Assembly (NCBI GenBank): GCA_023055355.1
Contig: JALJCS010000050.1
Coordinates: 2,604,001 to 2,668,000 of the forward strand
DNA length: 64,000 nt
Direction of reading: 5' to 3'
From: Agelaius tricolor
Taxonomy: Eukaryota; Chordata; Aves; Passeriformes; Icteridae
This document shows positions 10,784-21,535 of the stretch, piece by piece. How positions within the stretch are numbered: the first letter of the stretch is position 1; each line of letters starts with the position of its first letter. The position numbers and the translations under genes are program-made. A model generated the notes under the pieces. It was not told the origin of the DNA, did no database searches, and saw only the letters and a program-made list of their open reading frames with translations.

Positions 10784-13291
10784 CTACGGCCGAGGAATAT
10801 CCTGCACCCAAGGATCAGAGAACAGGTCTTCTAATGTGGGTCTTTCCAAGGAGTTCACAGATAAACACCACCTGATCAGATCTTTGCACTCTGGGCAGAG
10901 AAAGCAGAAACTGCCGGTCAGCCAGAGAAGGCTCCTGTCTGCTTTGCCCCACTATTGCCATGCCCAGGCCTTGCTGGATGCGCTCAGGGCTGGGCCTAAA
11001 CTTTCCCATCAATTCCCTGTTTTGGAGGAGAGCAGGACATGTGCCACCTCCTCAGCAGCTGCCAGAGCGGGATGCTCACGAGCCCGCTGCTGGCTCCCAG
11101 CACTGGGATTCCCCCCGTGCCCAGAGAAGAGGATCCACCTTGAGAGAGCCCTTGTGGCAGCGGGAGCTGGCCCCAGCTGAGGTTCCGGCCCCTCCTGAAA
11201 GGGTGCTCCCCGCAGACCATCTGGTGCAGCAGGATGCCCAGGGACCAGATCGTTGCTGCCTCGCCATGGTACCAGCCAAAGTGGGTCCGTTCCGGGGGGC
11301 TGTAGGATGGTGTTCCTATGGAATACAGATGGAGTTCAGCAGGGGGATGCTGCTGCTCCCAGAGCCTGGCCCCAGCATCCCTGGGCCTGCGGGGGCTGCA
11401 TCAGTGGCACACAGGGTGACCACTGCCCTCTCGCCAGCACCTGGGACTTGTGCACAAACTAAGGCTTGGAAAAGAAGCCACTGGTGTCAGAAGAGGGCAG
11501 AGGAAGCCCTGGCTAAGTCTGACCATGACAAGCAAAGGAAAAACCCTCTCTGTGCTGGGGAAAACATGCCCTTATCCTCCCTGCCTGCATTGCCCCAAAA
11601 ATATTAGGAAGCCAAGGCAAACAGGGGGAGTTGAGCAGTGCAAGCCCTTCCTCTCGCCTGCACACCAAACTGGCTGGGGCACAGGTTCACCCCCCCTCTC
11701 TGCTACCCCCACCCACGGCGGTTTTGGGCGGGTTGGCTGCCCCAGCCCAGCCCCAGTCCTGGGCAGAGTGGCTGGCAAAGGCTGCCAGCAGGGCTGGAAG
11801 ATGGCTCCCCACCCAGCCCTGCTCTAAAGCAACTCAGCTGAAGAGTCAGTCCCCTGACTGGCAGCAAAAGGGAGAATCCCCGCTGCCACAGCCACCTTGG
11901 GCTGGGAGATGTTGAGCCATGAGATCCCGGGACCAGGAGTACACCCTTACGTGGGCTCACCTGCAAAGTGGGTGTAGGCTGTCTCTTGCAGGTAGGTGCC
12001 ACAGCCAAAGTCAATCAATTTGGCCTGCCCGGTGGCCAGGTCAAGCACGATGTTCTCTGGCTTGATGTCGCGGTGCAGGACCCCGCAGCTGGTGCAGTGC
12101 CGCACGGCCTCCAGCACCTGGCGGAACAGCTCCCGCGCCACTTCCTCGGGCACGAACCGCCGTGCCCGAATGACACGATGCAGGTCCTGACACCGCTCTG
12201 GCCGCTCCAGCACCATGACGATGTCGTCGGGGAGCTCGCTCCACTCAAGCAGCTGCACCACGCCGGGGAAGCCAGTGGACACCTTGGCCTGCAGCACGAT
12301 CTCCAGCGGGGCCCTGCTGCCGTCGAGCTGCGGGAGGAGCACGATGCCCTCAGTGGGGCCGATGCCGTGCCAGGCCTGGGGAAGCCCTGAGCCAGCCCGG
12401 GATGCTCTGAGCCCTGCGCTGGCAAGACGCCCGCTCCCCCTCGAGGTGTCCTGGCGGCTTCCACCGTGCCGGGCCTCGGCTCATCCCCGCCCGGCAGCCC
12501 CGGCTGCTGCCCCTGGCCCCGCTCACTCACCAGCTCGCCCCAGTGCCGGACGCGGTTCCGTGGCACCCTCTTGATGGCCACCTGCAAGCCAAGGACAGCA
12601 GCGGGCTCAGCTCGCCACCCGCCCTGCCCAGCCCCATCCTCCTCCTCCTCCTCCTCCTCCTCCTCCGTCCCCTCCTCCTGCGCCCGCCGCCGGCCCCGCC
12701 GCTCACCGGGGCGCTGTCCGAGAGCCGCGTGGCCGCGAAGACGCTGCCGAATCCTCCGCGCCCCAGCAGCGAACCCAGGCGGTAGCGCTCCTGCAGGGCC
12801 TCGGGCGCCGTCCCTGCGGGCGGGACGCGGCTGTCAGCGCTCGGCCCGGGGCCAGCAACGGCCCCCGAGCGCCCCTCAGCCGCCCCGGGCCGGCCATGCC
12901 CAGGCCTTCGCTCCTCGCAACGCGGCACGGGAGGCTCGGGGCCGGCGGCCGCGCTGCCGAGCGGCGGAGCTCGGGCCGGGGAAGCCGCAGCGGAGGCGGC
13001 GGCAGCGGCCGCGCCGCCTGTGTCCTCCGCGGGCCCCGGGAGGAGCCGTGGCCGCGGCCGGGGCCGGGGCCGGGGCCTGCCTCGGGGCTGGAGCCTGCCT
13101 CGGGGCCGGGGCCGGGCTCGGGCCAGGCGGAGGCAAAGGGCGGCGATGCCGCCCCCGCACACGGCACTGATGCCCGCCCAGCAGCGCCACCGCCAGTAGG
13201 GCCAGAGCCGGGCGGAGGCGAGACCGCGGCGGGACGGGCGGGGCCGGGCACGGGGCAGCCCCGCCCGGGGCCGGGGGCGGGCCGGGGGCAT
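10784..13291 (-). CDS. PIM1-like serine/threonine kinase, left-arm copy
   Basis: Five exons on the minus strand: 13,291-12,707, 12,581-12,531, 12,327-11,961, 11,315-11,139 and 10,890-10,784, all with GT-AG borders and compatible phases, giving 428 residues. The kinase domain has the glycine loop GRGGFGSV, VAIK with the ATP lysine, the proline-containing PIM hinge (LERPERCQDL), HRDIKPEN and IDFGCG. PIM kinases are constitutively active cytosolic and nuclear kinases that promote survival and growth. The small 51-bp second exon and the other exon boundaries match the PIM1 gene layout. The start at 13,291 opens a long Arg/Pro/Ala-rich leader not found in mammalian PIM1; a shorter start cannot be excluded. 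One oddity: the PPEW motif after the activation loop reads PPER here, from a single-base change relative to the right arm. The CpG-rich start suggests a CpG-island promoter. Confidence 0.85.
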
Positions 13292-13400
13292 GGGCCGGCC
13301 CGGCAGGGGGAGAGGGAGGCGGGGAGAGGAGAGGGAGGCGGGGAGAGGAGAGGGACGCCGGGCAAGGGACCCCGGGAGAAGGGTGCCCGACGGCGGGAAA
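12600..13400. promoter_or_regulatory. CpG-rich island over PIM-like exon 1 (left)
   Basis: Dense CG dinucleotides over the first exon and upstream sequence, with no TATA box seen. A (TCC)n tract at about 12,640-12,666 falls in the first intron and is longer than in the right arm. A purine tract (GAGAAAGAAAG) lies upstream at about 13,400-13,470. Confidence 0.6.
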
Positions 13401-13494
13401 GGGAGACTCAGAGAAAGAAAGAGAGAAAGACCAAGAAAGAGAGAACGAGAAAGAAAGATAGAAAGAGAAAGATCGTTATAGATTATCTGGTTTT

Positions 13495-13565
13495 CTGCTT
13501 TTGCCGCTGCTGCTGCCGCTGCTGCTGCCGCCGCTGCTGCTGCCGCCGCTGCCGCCGCTGCAACT
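13495..13565. repeat. GCTGCTGCCGCC-type trinucleotide tract (left)
   Basis: Mixed CTG/CCG units upstream of the kinase start. They create polyalanine and polyleucine frames that are not part of the kinase model. The mirror tract is at about 55,575-55,630. Confidence 0.85.
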
Positions 13566-13829
13566 GAAGCACCGGGGCCGTTCGTCCCCGTGTCCGTTCC
13601 CCGCTCGCCCCACGAGCCCCACGTTCGAGCCCCGCGCGCCCCGGGCACAGCCCCTGAGTCTGTCCAAACACGGCAACTTTGCAGCCTTGAGCCCAGGTGC
13701 AGAGCCCTGACTCCTGCACACTGGCACAGCAATCCCCTCGCTTGCTGCTCTGCATTGGCCTGGCTGAGGGGCAAACACTGGCGGGACACCTTCCCTTGGG
13801 CTAGGATTCCTACCTGAGCCCAGCACTGC

Positions 13830-14185
13830 ACTTACATCTCCAGTGTTGCCTTCCAGTAAAAACAGGGGAAGGAAAACTGTGTGTGGCTCATGGTATTTTA
13901 GAGTGTCTAAAAATCACTAAGCCACTGATCTTAAAGGTGCAGTGCATCTGGAATTCCTGGGATGGAGAAATAGTGCAACATGGAAAAGGGGAGCATAGAA
14001 ATAAATAGAGGAAAACATCTTGGATTGTTTCTTTCATTTACATTTCACTTCTGGAAAGTTGTTTCAGTTTTCCAGGAATCTTCTCCTGTCTGCTCTTGCC
14101 AAGAATCTCTCCTGGAGAACAAGGTCAAGCTTCTGTCACAAGATTTGCACCCAGGAAATTATGCCACTGGTGAAATTTTCCATTG
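13830..14185. other. Upstream flank of the PIM-like gene, no gene recognised
   Basis: Moderately AT-rich sequence mirrored in the right arm at about 54,840-55,290, where the copy carries an extra stretch. No exon or RNA gene recognised. Confidence 0.4.
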
Positions 14186-14189
14186 TTAC

Positions 14190-14570
14190 TGTTTGTGCTG
14201 CTTTAGGGCAAATTTTGGGGGGAAACCTCCAAAAGGGGTCCATCTAGAAAGCAAGTTCAAGTGGCCTCTCCTCCTACTAGTTCAGAAAAAGACATCCCTG
14301 GAGAAAAGTGAAAAGAAACACAGTTTATTTATCAAGTAAAGTATTCCCAAGCATGAACAATGAATAATATTAAATAAAACCTCTGACTGAAGTGCTTAAG
14401 AGATGGCAAATTCAGAAGGTGCTTTTTGTGGGGTGTAGTTGGCTCACTCGGTCTCTTCTAAGTCCCTCTGGTGCTGGAATGCAGCGTCCCAGACCTCGGT
14501 GGGCCACAGGTGTGAGCTGCAGGTGTTTTTCTGGGTTTTCAGTCCAGAGCAAGAAAAAGAAAGTCACAGT
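14190..14570 (-). mobile_element. LTR fragment (left arm)
   Basis: On the minus strand this reads GACTTTCTGAATTTGCC-like sequence, an ATTCAT/GCTTGGG stretch, an AAATAAAC-type poly(A) signal, then a GGGGGAGAGGCC-like U5. The same family occurs at 54,470-54,840 (mirror copy) and, more diverged, at 36,030-36,640. Element end sequences are not clear. Confidence 0.6.
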
Positions 14571-14579
14571 CCAAGGAAC

Positions 14580-15050
14580 TACTGTGCCTAAGCTAGATAA
14601 AACCAAATTGCTGGACCTGGGCTGTGAAGGCACTGGGAAATTTCCAAATCTGGGCACTGTCAGTCCCAGCAAACACCAGATCTGGATGGTGCTGGAGCCA
14701 GAACCTGGAAATTTCCAACTTTTGACTTTCTGTGTCAGCAAATCACTGCACTTGGGCTGTGCTGGCACCGGGAAGTTTTCAGATCTGGGCGCTGACGCTG
14801 CCAGCAAACACCAGATCTGGGTGGTGTCGTTGGTAGCGACAGAAATCTGCTGGATTTGGGCTCTGCTGGCACCGGGAAATTTCCAAATCTGGGTACTGGC
14901 ACTGCAAACACAAGATGTGGGCGGTGCCAGAGCCAGTAGCAGAAAGTTGCCGGGTTTTGGAATTCTGTGCCAGCAAATTGCTGCCCTTGGGCTGTGTCAG
15001 AATAGGGAAATTTCCAGCTCTGGCCACTGGCGGTGCCAGCAAACACCAGT
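14580..15050. repeat. Tandem array of a 100-140 bp AGATCTGGG repeat (left, first block)
   Basis: Each unit contains TTGGGCTGTG(C/T)(T/C)GGCAC, GGGAAATTTCCAAATCTGGG, GTGCCAGCAAACACCAG and a TTTTGG(C/A)(T/A)TTCTGTGCCAGCA stretch. Spacing between equivalent AATCTGGGC words is about 140, 100 and 130 bp. No coding function seen. Confidence 0.8.
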
Positions 15051-15490
15051 GAAACCTTCTGGTCCTCGTCCAGACCATTGGCCAGTGGTTTCCCTGAGAA
15101 CCAGCTCTGGCCACTTTACAGAGAGAGACTGCTTTCATCTGCTTGTCTGGAAACAGAACTTTAATGCAGGCAAACACAACAAACAGGACGGCGTGCACAG
15201 TACACAGAGCAAAGCAGAAAAAAGCCTGGGCCCAGGGTCCTGCAGGGATATTTATCCATTTATATATGGGGAGGGGTTAAGGTGGGATCTGAGGGAAGGA
15301 TCCAAGAGGAAGGAAGGATTATGAATATTACAATTTTTGCAGTAAAATGTAACCAATGGTAGCAAAGAGAACTCAGAACTTTCTAGTAACAATCTGCATA
15401 ACTGAACAAGAGGATTATGGGCGGGAGCTCCTGCTGACCCCAGCTAAAGAGGGTTTTCCCACGGCCTCAAGCTGAGGTCTCCTTCTTCTT
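15050..15490 (-). mobile_element. LTR-like promoter block between repeat arrays (left)
   Basis: On the minus strand it carries a CCATATATAAATGG TATA element, then an ATTAAAG poly(A)-type signal about 100 bp later, and lies between two blocks of the AGATCTGGG array. This is how an LTR would look, but I cannot see clear terminal TG...CA ends. The mirror copy is at about 53,520-53,960. Confidence 0.5.
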
Positions 15491-15499
15491 TTAAACCAT

Positions 15500-16180
15500 C
15501 CCCAACACACCAGATCTGGGTGGTGCCGGGTTTTGGCTTTCTTTGCCAGAAAATTGCTGCATTTGGGTTGTGCCAGCGCTGGGAAATTGCCAGATGAGGG
15601 CACTGGCGGTGCCAGCACACACCAGATCTTGGTGGGGAATGTGCTGGCACTGGAAAATTGCCAAATGTGACCTTTCTGTGCCAGCAAACTGCTGGAATTG
15701 TGCTGTGCAGGCATCTGAAAAATTCCGGATCGGGGCACTGGCGGTGTCAGCACACATGAGATCGGAGTAGTGTAGGCACCAGGTATTTGCCTGCTTTTGG
15801 CTTTCTTTGCCAGCAAATTGCTGGACTTGGGCTGTGGTGGCACAGGGAAATGTTCAGATCTGGGCATGGGCGGTGCCATCAAACACCAGGTCTGGGTGGT
15901 GACAGTCTTGGCACCAGGAAATTGCTGTGTTTTGTCTTCTTTTTCCAAAAAACTGCTGCACTTGGGCTGTGTTGGAACCGAGTATGTCCAGACTGGGGTA
16001 CTGGCGCTGGCAGCAAACACCAGGTCTTGGCATTGCCAGTGTCAGCAGTGGGAAATTGCCAGATTTTGGCTTTCTTTACCAGAAAATTGCTGGACTTGGC
16101 TCTGCCGGAACAAGGGAATTTCCAGATCTGGGCGCTGGAGGTGGCAGCAAACACCAGATCTGGGCAGTGCCAGACCCATT
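15500..16180. repeat. Tandem array of the AGATCTGGG repeat (left, second block)
   Basis: About five to six imperfect units of the same repeat. Only the part up to about 15,890 is mirrored in the right arm; the last 290 bp are extra on the left. Confidence 0.8.
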
Positions 16181-16248
16181 AATGTTGGAAATGAATTTGT
16201 AGAGAATTTTTAAGGTTTGATAGAAGGTTTCTATAGTATGTATGCAAG

Positions 16249-16756
16249 TGTCACGATCCATCCTTACGAACGGGTTTCGTGATGGTTCGTGGGTTGATCT
16301 CAGAGTGCAAAAAACACCGACACGGTACAGGGGGTTGTAGTGATAATCAAAACAAATGTACCTTTATTGAATAACCACAAGAAAATGCATTGTGGAGGAA
16401 TTGGGGAAAAGGGAAAAAGAGGGAGGAAGAGAAAGGAAGGTATAGAGCTACCAAACGTAGAAATGGCAAAGTCCTTTGATGTCCCGCCAATGGAGTTCAC
16501 CAGGTCACGTCTGGGGAGATCTCAGGGTTGCAGTTCATCCGAACTCTTATTATACTCTTTTTGTTGATGGGGGAAGGGGTAAAACATGAAACCGAATCAA
16601 AGGTAGTCTATTGTATTTTTGGGGGAAAAAATGGTATTTAGAGAAGGGTACACACAGTCCATGTTCTCTGCAGTGGGTGAGAGCCATTGTCTTCTTGGTC
16701 CACTGCTCGCACCTGCAACATCCATCTTGCTTTGGTTAGCTTGCCTCCCCCACACA
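16249..16756 (-). mobile_element. Antisense LTR
   Basis: On the minus strand it runs from TGTGTGGGGGAGG to GGATCGTGACA, so it has TG...CA ends. A CAATAAAGG poly(A) signal lies about 120 bp before its end. Sequence beyond 16,756 reads CCTCCCCCAGG, the complement of a polypurine tract, so this is the 3' LTR of a provirus in reverse orientation. Confidence 0.7.
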
Positions 16757-17150
16757 CCTCCCCCAGGTTAGGGGTCTCAGTGCCAGTCCTTGGAAAGAGT
16801 GTAGGGGGGCCTTTTCACATAGGGATTTCATGTCTCGGTCTTTGATGGAGAGGCCTTGTACATCTCAGTCTGTCTGTCACGGCCGTTGTAAGACAAGTGA
16901 GGGGTCTTCTGTGGGGGACCACCCAAAACTCAGGAGAAGTCCAGCCAGGCCGAGAGGTGGGACAGCTTCCAAGGCTATTATTACAAAAAGGCAAGGGGCC
17001 CCTTTCTTCCTTTCATTGGGTTCAGTGTAGCATACAGCAAACACACCTGTGAACAATAGCTTAGCAATGCCAGCAGCTGTGCTCAGGTCTCGGAGCCCTT
17101 GGCATGTAACTTTCTCCAACAGGGCCAGAAACTTCAGACAAGGGGCTTTT
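16757..17150 (-). mobile_element. Internal fragment of the antisense provirus
   Basis: Lies on the internal side of the 16,249-16,756 LTR. An 80-codon minus-strand frame (16,877-17,119) contains a hydrophobic stretch but no motif I can name. The boundary with the next, sense-oriented provirus lies near 17,150. Confidence 0.4.
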
Positions 17151-17202
17151 CTTCAGTGGTCCCCAATGACGATCGTGAGGCAGATGAGAGAAACTTCGTA
17201 CA

Positions 17203-18636
17203 GTCTCACACCGACATTACATGGACGATGTACCAATCTGTGCTTCCACCAAGTCTTACTCAGACGCAGAACTTTCCAAGACTGTCGCAGCTGTCGAAAG
17301 CGCGGGGTTTCAGATAGCTCAGGAAAAAATCCAGCTATGGAGCCCATGGAAGTACCTCGGGGTTTTAATCACAGGAAGGACCATCGTGCCTCAACCTCTG
17401 TCCATCAACGAGCACCCCCAGACATTAAGAGACACGCAACAGCTGTGTGGTGTCATCACGTGGATCCGACCTCTCCTGGGCCTCACCACAGAAGAACTGG
17501 CACCGCTCTTCGACCTTCTACGAGGAGACGGCGACCTGGCTTCCCCACGCTCGCTAACGCCAGAAGCCTGGGAGGCTTTGCAGAGAGTCGCCAGCGCCAT
17601 CAAACACCGCCAGGCACATCGGACAGAGCGGTCCCTTCCCCTCAGCCTCGGTATTTCTGGTAAGTGCCCAAACTTCCATTCGCTGCTCTTTCAGTGGGAT
17701 GATACTTCAAAAACCGCACTCATCATCATCATCGAGTGGCTTTTTCTGCTGCACCAACCACATCAAACAGTTACCACCCCACCAGAACTTGTAGCCAAAC
17801 TTATTAAAGGCCGACATCGCCTCCAGACCCTCGCAGCTTGTGATCCAGTGTGCATTTACCTCCCTTATACTTTAAAACAATTGGATTCTCTATTACAAAC
17901 AAATGAACATCTGCAAATTTCATTAGACAGATATCCCAGAAAAATTTCAATTCATTATCCTAAACACAGACTTTTTAAAGATTCACTGCATTTGGCCCCA
18001 AAATCAGATAAAAGTAAAACTCCACTCAAAAATGCTATGACAGAGTTCACTGACGGTCCAGGCAAATCTCACCAGTCAGTGTTCACCTGGAGGGACCCGG
18101 ACACTCCGAAGTGGGAGTCTGATATCCAGGTTGTTGAAGGTTCCCCCCAGACTGCAGAACTTGCTGCAGCTGTGAGGGCATTTTGAACATTCCAACAACC
18201 CTTCAATTCAGTCACAGATTCTGCATATGTCACTCGGATAGCAGAGCGGGCAGAGCGCGCCCTGATCAAGGAAGTCCAAAATAAAAAATTCTACAGCTTG
18301 CTCTCTGAATTAATTTGGTTCATCTCCCACAGAGAGCAACCTTATCACATCCTGCACGTCCGGTAGCACACAGAGCTGCCAAGATGCATCACTGAGGGCA
18401 AGCGGAGAGCAGACTTGTTAGCAATGGCAGCAAGTGCCACCCACATTTCCCCCGCTGCACCACATGTCTTTCAACAGGCTCGTCTAAGCCATGCATTCTT
18501 CCCTCAGAATGCTCCAGCTTTAGTAGGTCAATTTAAGATTTCCAGAGACCAAGCCAAGGCAATTGTCTCCACCTGCCCCAATTGCCAATCCCTCGCCCTC
18601 CCTACCATAGGGACAAAACGAAGAAAATTACAGTGA
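17203..18636 (+). pseudogene. Class II ERV pol remnant: RT end, RNase H, start of integrase
   Basis: The frame enters inside reverse transcriptase at the catalytic HYMDD motif (17,215-17,229), continues through the connection domain, then RNase H with FTDGPGK and VTDSAY, and reaches the integrase zinc-binding domain with the CPNC pair. The YMDD form and overall pattern suit alpha/beta-type (class II) retroviruses. In-frame stops interrupt it at 18,184 and 18,364. The zinc-binding domain reads HAFFPQN where a second histidine would be expected. After 18,636 the integrase catalytic core is absent and the env signal sequence begins within about 70 bp, so an internal deletion has removed it. Gag, protease and the first part of RT are also missing. 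Confidence 0.8.
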
Positions 18637-18705
18637 CATCTAACTTTACCATTCATGTTTCTATCAGTGCTCAAACAGTCGATACCTGACTCACTGGAGG
18701 ACCAG

Positions 18706-19873
18706 ATGGCCACTCCCAGGACACCCCGAAATACCTTAACAGCTGCTGCCACCGTCACTGTGCTCCTGTGCATCCAAACAGCGGTTGGATGGGTCGTGCC
18801 ACAACCAACAGAAAACCTATGGGTCACACTGGGGAAATCTCTCAAGCAGGATAACTTTTGCATGGCCATGGGAGGTGCAAAAGACCCGCTGTCTACATGT
18901 CTGGTGGGAATCCCCCTGTCACCAAATGAATATGCCTGTGCAGGTAAGAAGCCCACCCTGGTAGACACCTGGGACGAGTGGATGAAGATCTTACCCCATG
19001 CACCACAGGACCTCCAAGAACGAGACCTACCGGGCTCCTCAAAGCGACTTCTTGTGTCAACTTTTTCTAGGAGCCACCCCAACAAAATTGGCATGAGAAA
19101 CCTGAACCACAGATGATAGTGAGAAAAGATATATCACCAAATGATAAGAGATACAATGATGTTGACTGGTGCAATTATACTGCCAAAACATTATCTAAGT
19201 CCTCTCCGTTTCCCAGAGTGCTTCCCAAGGGAGTGTTTCTCATCTGTGGTGACAGGGTGTGGGCAGGGATCCCCTTGAAGATCAAAGGGGGCCCCTGCAG
19301 TCTTGGCCAGCTTACTACCCTCACCCCAAACACTACCCAAATTAAAAACTGGAAACAAGAAACTCAATTGGCGCACCAGAAAAGATCGTACTCCGATTTC
19401 AATCAAAATTGTGATGGCCAAATTTATAATTGGGGAAGACGAAGAGGGTCGCTGTTTCCATCTTTCTACCATGGGTTGCAGCTGCGAAGGCCCTCGGTGA
19501 GCTTTCTCACCTGGAGTGCTGGCTTAGTAAGCAGACCAAGGCTACATCCGCTGCCTTATCAGACCTTCTAGCGGATGAGGAAACCACCAGACATGCCACC
19601 CTTCAGAACAGAGCGGCCATTGACTTCCTGCTGCTCTCCCGTGGCCATGGTTGTGAAGATTTCAAAGGACTTTGTTGTTTTAACCTGTCATGGAAAAGCA
19701 CATCGATCCAGGCCAACATCAAACAAATGCAAGAGCAAATGAAGACTCTTCTTACTGAAAATAAAGTTGTGGACATGATGGAAAAAACGCTCATGCAGTG
19801 GGGCCTTCCTGTGTGGGTGATCCCCATTCTTAAAAGTTTATTGTGGGTCCTTCTCATAGTTGTTATCATTTGA
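18706..19873 (+). pseudogene. Class II ERV env remnant, alpharetrovirus-like TM
   Basis: Begins with ATG at 18,706 and a signal peptide (TVTVLLCIQTAVGW core). The surface subunit continues to about 19,110, then shifts frame. A second frame holds CGDRVWAGIPLK. The transmembrane subunit at 19,430-19,873 contains LQNRAAIDFLLL and a C-x6-CC disulfide motif (CEDFKGLCC), followed by a hydrophobic anchor (ILKSLLWVLLIVVII). These are features of alpharetroviral-type Env, which mediates entry. At least two frameshifts mean it cannot make a complete protein as read. It resembles the env at 49,800-50,999, but the LTRs of the two elements differ. Confidence 0.8.
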
Positions 19874-19950
19874 GCAGCACTGATGTGTTTTAAGAAAAGA
19901 ATTGACAAAAGACTGGGAAATGTTTATTTAATAAATAAAAAAGGGGGAGA

Positions 19951-20500
19951 TGTGGGACACAGGCATGGAGAAGACAAACCTGGGATGCCATGGGAGGACA
20001 CCACTGTTTAAGTTAAGGTGAGAGACTGGTGCAATTCCCCATGGTTCTTTGCTTGTTAATGTGAATGTGCTGTTGTCAATCGACTGCTGCTCGTCCCCCA
20101 GTTCCAGAAAGTTCTGTACTCCCCGTTCCTCCATTGGCTTTCCCTGAGAGACCCCTCCCACTCTGCTCCCCCATTGGTGCGTCCCGTGTCACCCCACCTT
20201 AACTCCAGCCCTGACTCCCTTCCCCATTGGATAATTTGTACCCTGAGCCCTCCTGCCTTCCTCCAGTTATATACCCTGGCCCCAGCCCTGCTCCTGGCTC
20301 TTTGCCTCTGGTTCCCTTCAGCAGAGGTTGTGTTCCTGCTTGCTCCTGTTTCTCTCTTCACCCTCACTTCAGCTGGGCCCTTGGATTTTCCCTTGATAAA
20401 CCCAGCTGGATCTGCCCTGCGAGGAGTCCTCTCGTCCCTCTGGTGAGGCTTTGATTGCACCATCCGGGCTCAGGCGTCTGCTGGGCTGGGGCAGTTGTCA
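19951..20500 (+). mobile_element. 3' LTR of the class II provirus
   Basis: Follows a polypurine tract (AAAAAAGGGGGAGA) and begins TGTGGGACACAGGC. It holds three CCATTGG (CCAAT-type) motifs, a GTTATATACC TATA-like box near 20,266 and a TGATAAACC sequence that may be the poly(A) signal. I could not fix the end; 20,500 is approximate. Confidence 0.65.
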
Positions 20501-21010
20501 AGGCAGCCCCAAGTGGAGACGCTTTCGGTGCTGCAGGCGCCTGACAGCGCCTGCCTGGGGAAGCTGCTCTGGCCACCCGCAGCAACCAATTCCTTTTCCC
20601 AGGCAGCAGCTCCCAGCGTCCTCCTGCGAAGCCCAGAGAGAGAGGGAGCAGCTGCCCTCAGCCCTGTCCTTTACCGCATCCCAATTCTCATGTAATGTCC
20701 CCCCTGGGAGAGAAACTGCCAGAGAAGAGAAGTGCGACCAGATCCCCCTCTCCCCTGAGCTTGAACACTTCTTTTGTTTCTTAAGGACCCAGTCTTATCA
20801 GAGCAGTGGTATTGCACTGACAGCTGGGACACCAGCAGGGGATCACCCCACAGTGCCCAGTGTGCACCAGGCTCAACAAGGTCTCCTTCCCCCCTGATTC
20901 CACCAGGCCTCTTCCCTTGGCTGTGGTTTTGCTGGATAGTGGGTCAGGACAGTGAGGATCTCCTTCATCCATTCATTCACTGTTGAGGGTCCTGCAGAGA
21001 CTTCCTCAAT
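20500..21010. other. No gene recognised
   Basis: GC-rich sequence downstream of the LTR. It may include LTR flank. No domain or exon structure seen. Confidence 0.4.
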
Positions 21011-21535
21011 TTCTCTCCATGGTGACCTCAGAAAACCAATGACATCCCAGCTCTTGTCCATCTGATCAAGAATTTCCCACAGGGACACTCTGGTGTCTCC
21101 TCCAAGGCCCAAAGCATCAAAACCCCCAAGGGAAATCATCCCCCTTGGGCCCTGCACCTCCTTGGGTGAGTTCCAGAGCAAACAATCAAGGCAGTGGCCT
21201 GAAATGTTTTCCCAGCTGGGCCATAACACTTCTCTGATGGATGCACATTGTCCCTGGGGAAAGAGATGTGCAGAACCCTTCACTAATGCCCTGGAATGTC
21301 AAACAGGAATCCCAGCCGTGGACAGCTCTCAGGAACCACTTCAGTGTGGATTTTCCTTCCTGGAAGCCCAAGATGTCTGAATGTGCTCCTGGTGCCTCAG
21401 GGCCTGGGTAAACAGGGCTTGTCAGAGAGGCTGGCAGGGCACCAACACCCCTCCTCCTCCTCACAGGGCACCTCTGTTACCCCAATTAGCTCCGAGTGGC
21501 TGCCTGGGGACAGGTGCCCACTTCCCCATGTGCCT
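21010..21535. repeat. Segmental duplication, copy A
   Basis: Direct repeat of 30,190-30,690. Over about 21,195-21,535 only a handful of differences are seen in about 340 bp. The match stops at 21,535, because copy B then jumps to sequence equivalent to 23,366. Confidence 0.9.

Larger units (their letters stand above)
5000..15890 (+). repeat. Left arm of the large inverted repeat
   Basis: This segment matches the reverse complement of 53,120-64,000. Anchor pairs are 5,028 with 63,972, 6,763 with 62,293, 7,465 with 61,591, 9,666 with 59,395, 12,342 with 56,752 and 15,324 with 53,687, whose sums stay within 69,000-69,094. Similarity looks highest over the kinase exons and lower near the inner end; from a short stretch compared by eye at 15,411-15,540 I put that at roughly 92%. 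The outer limit cannot be fixed because the right arm leaves the window. Confidence 0.95.
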
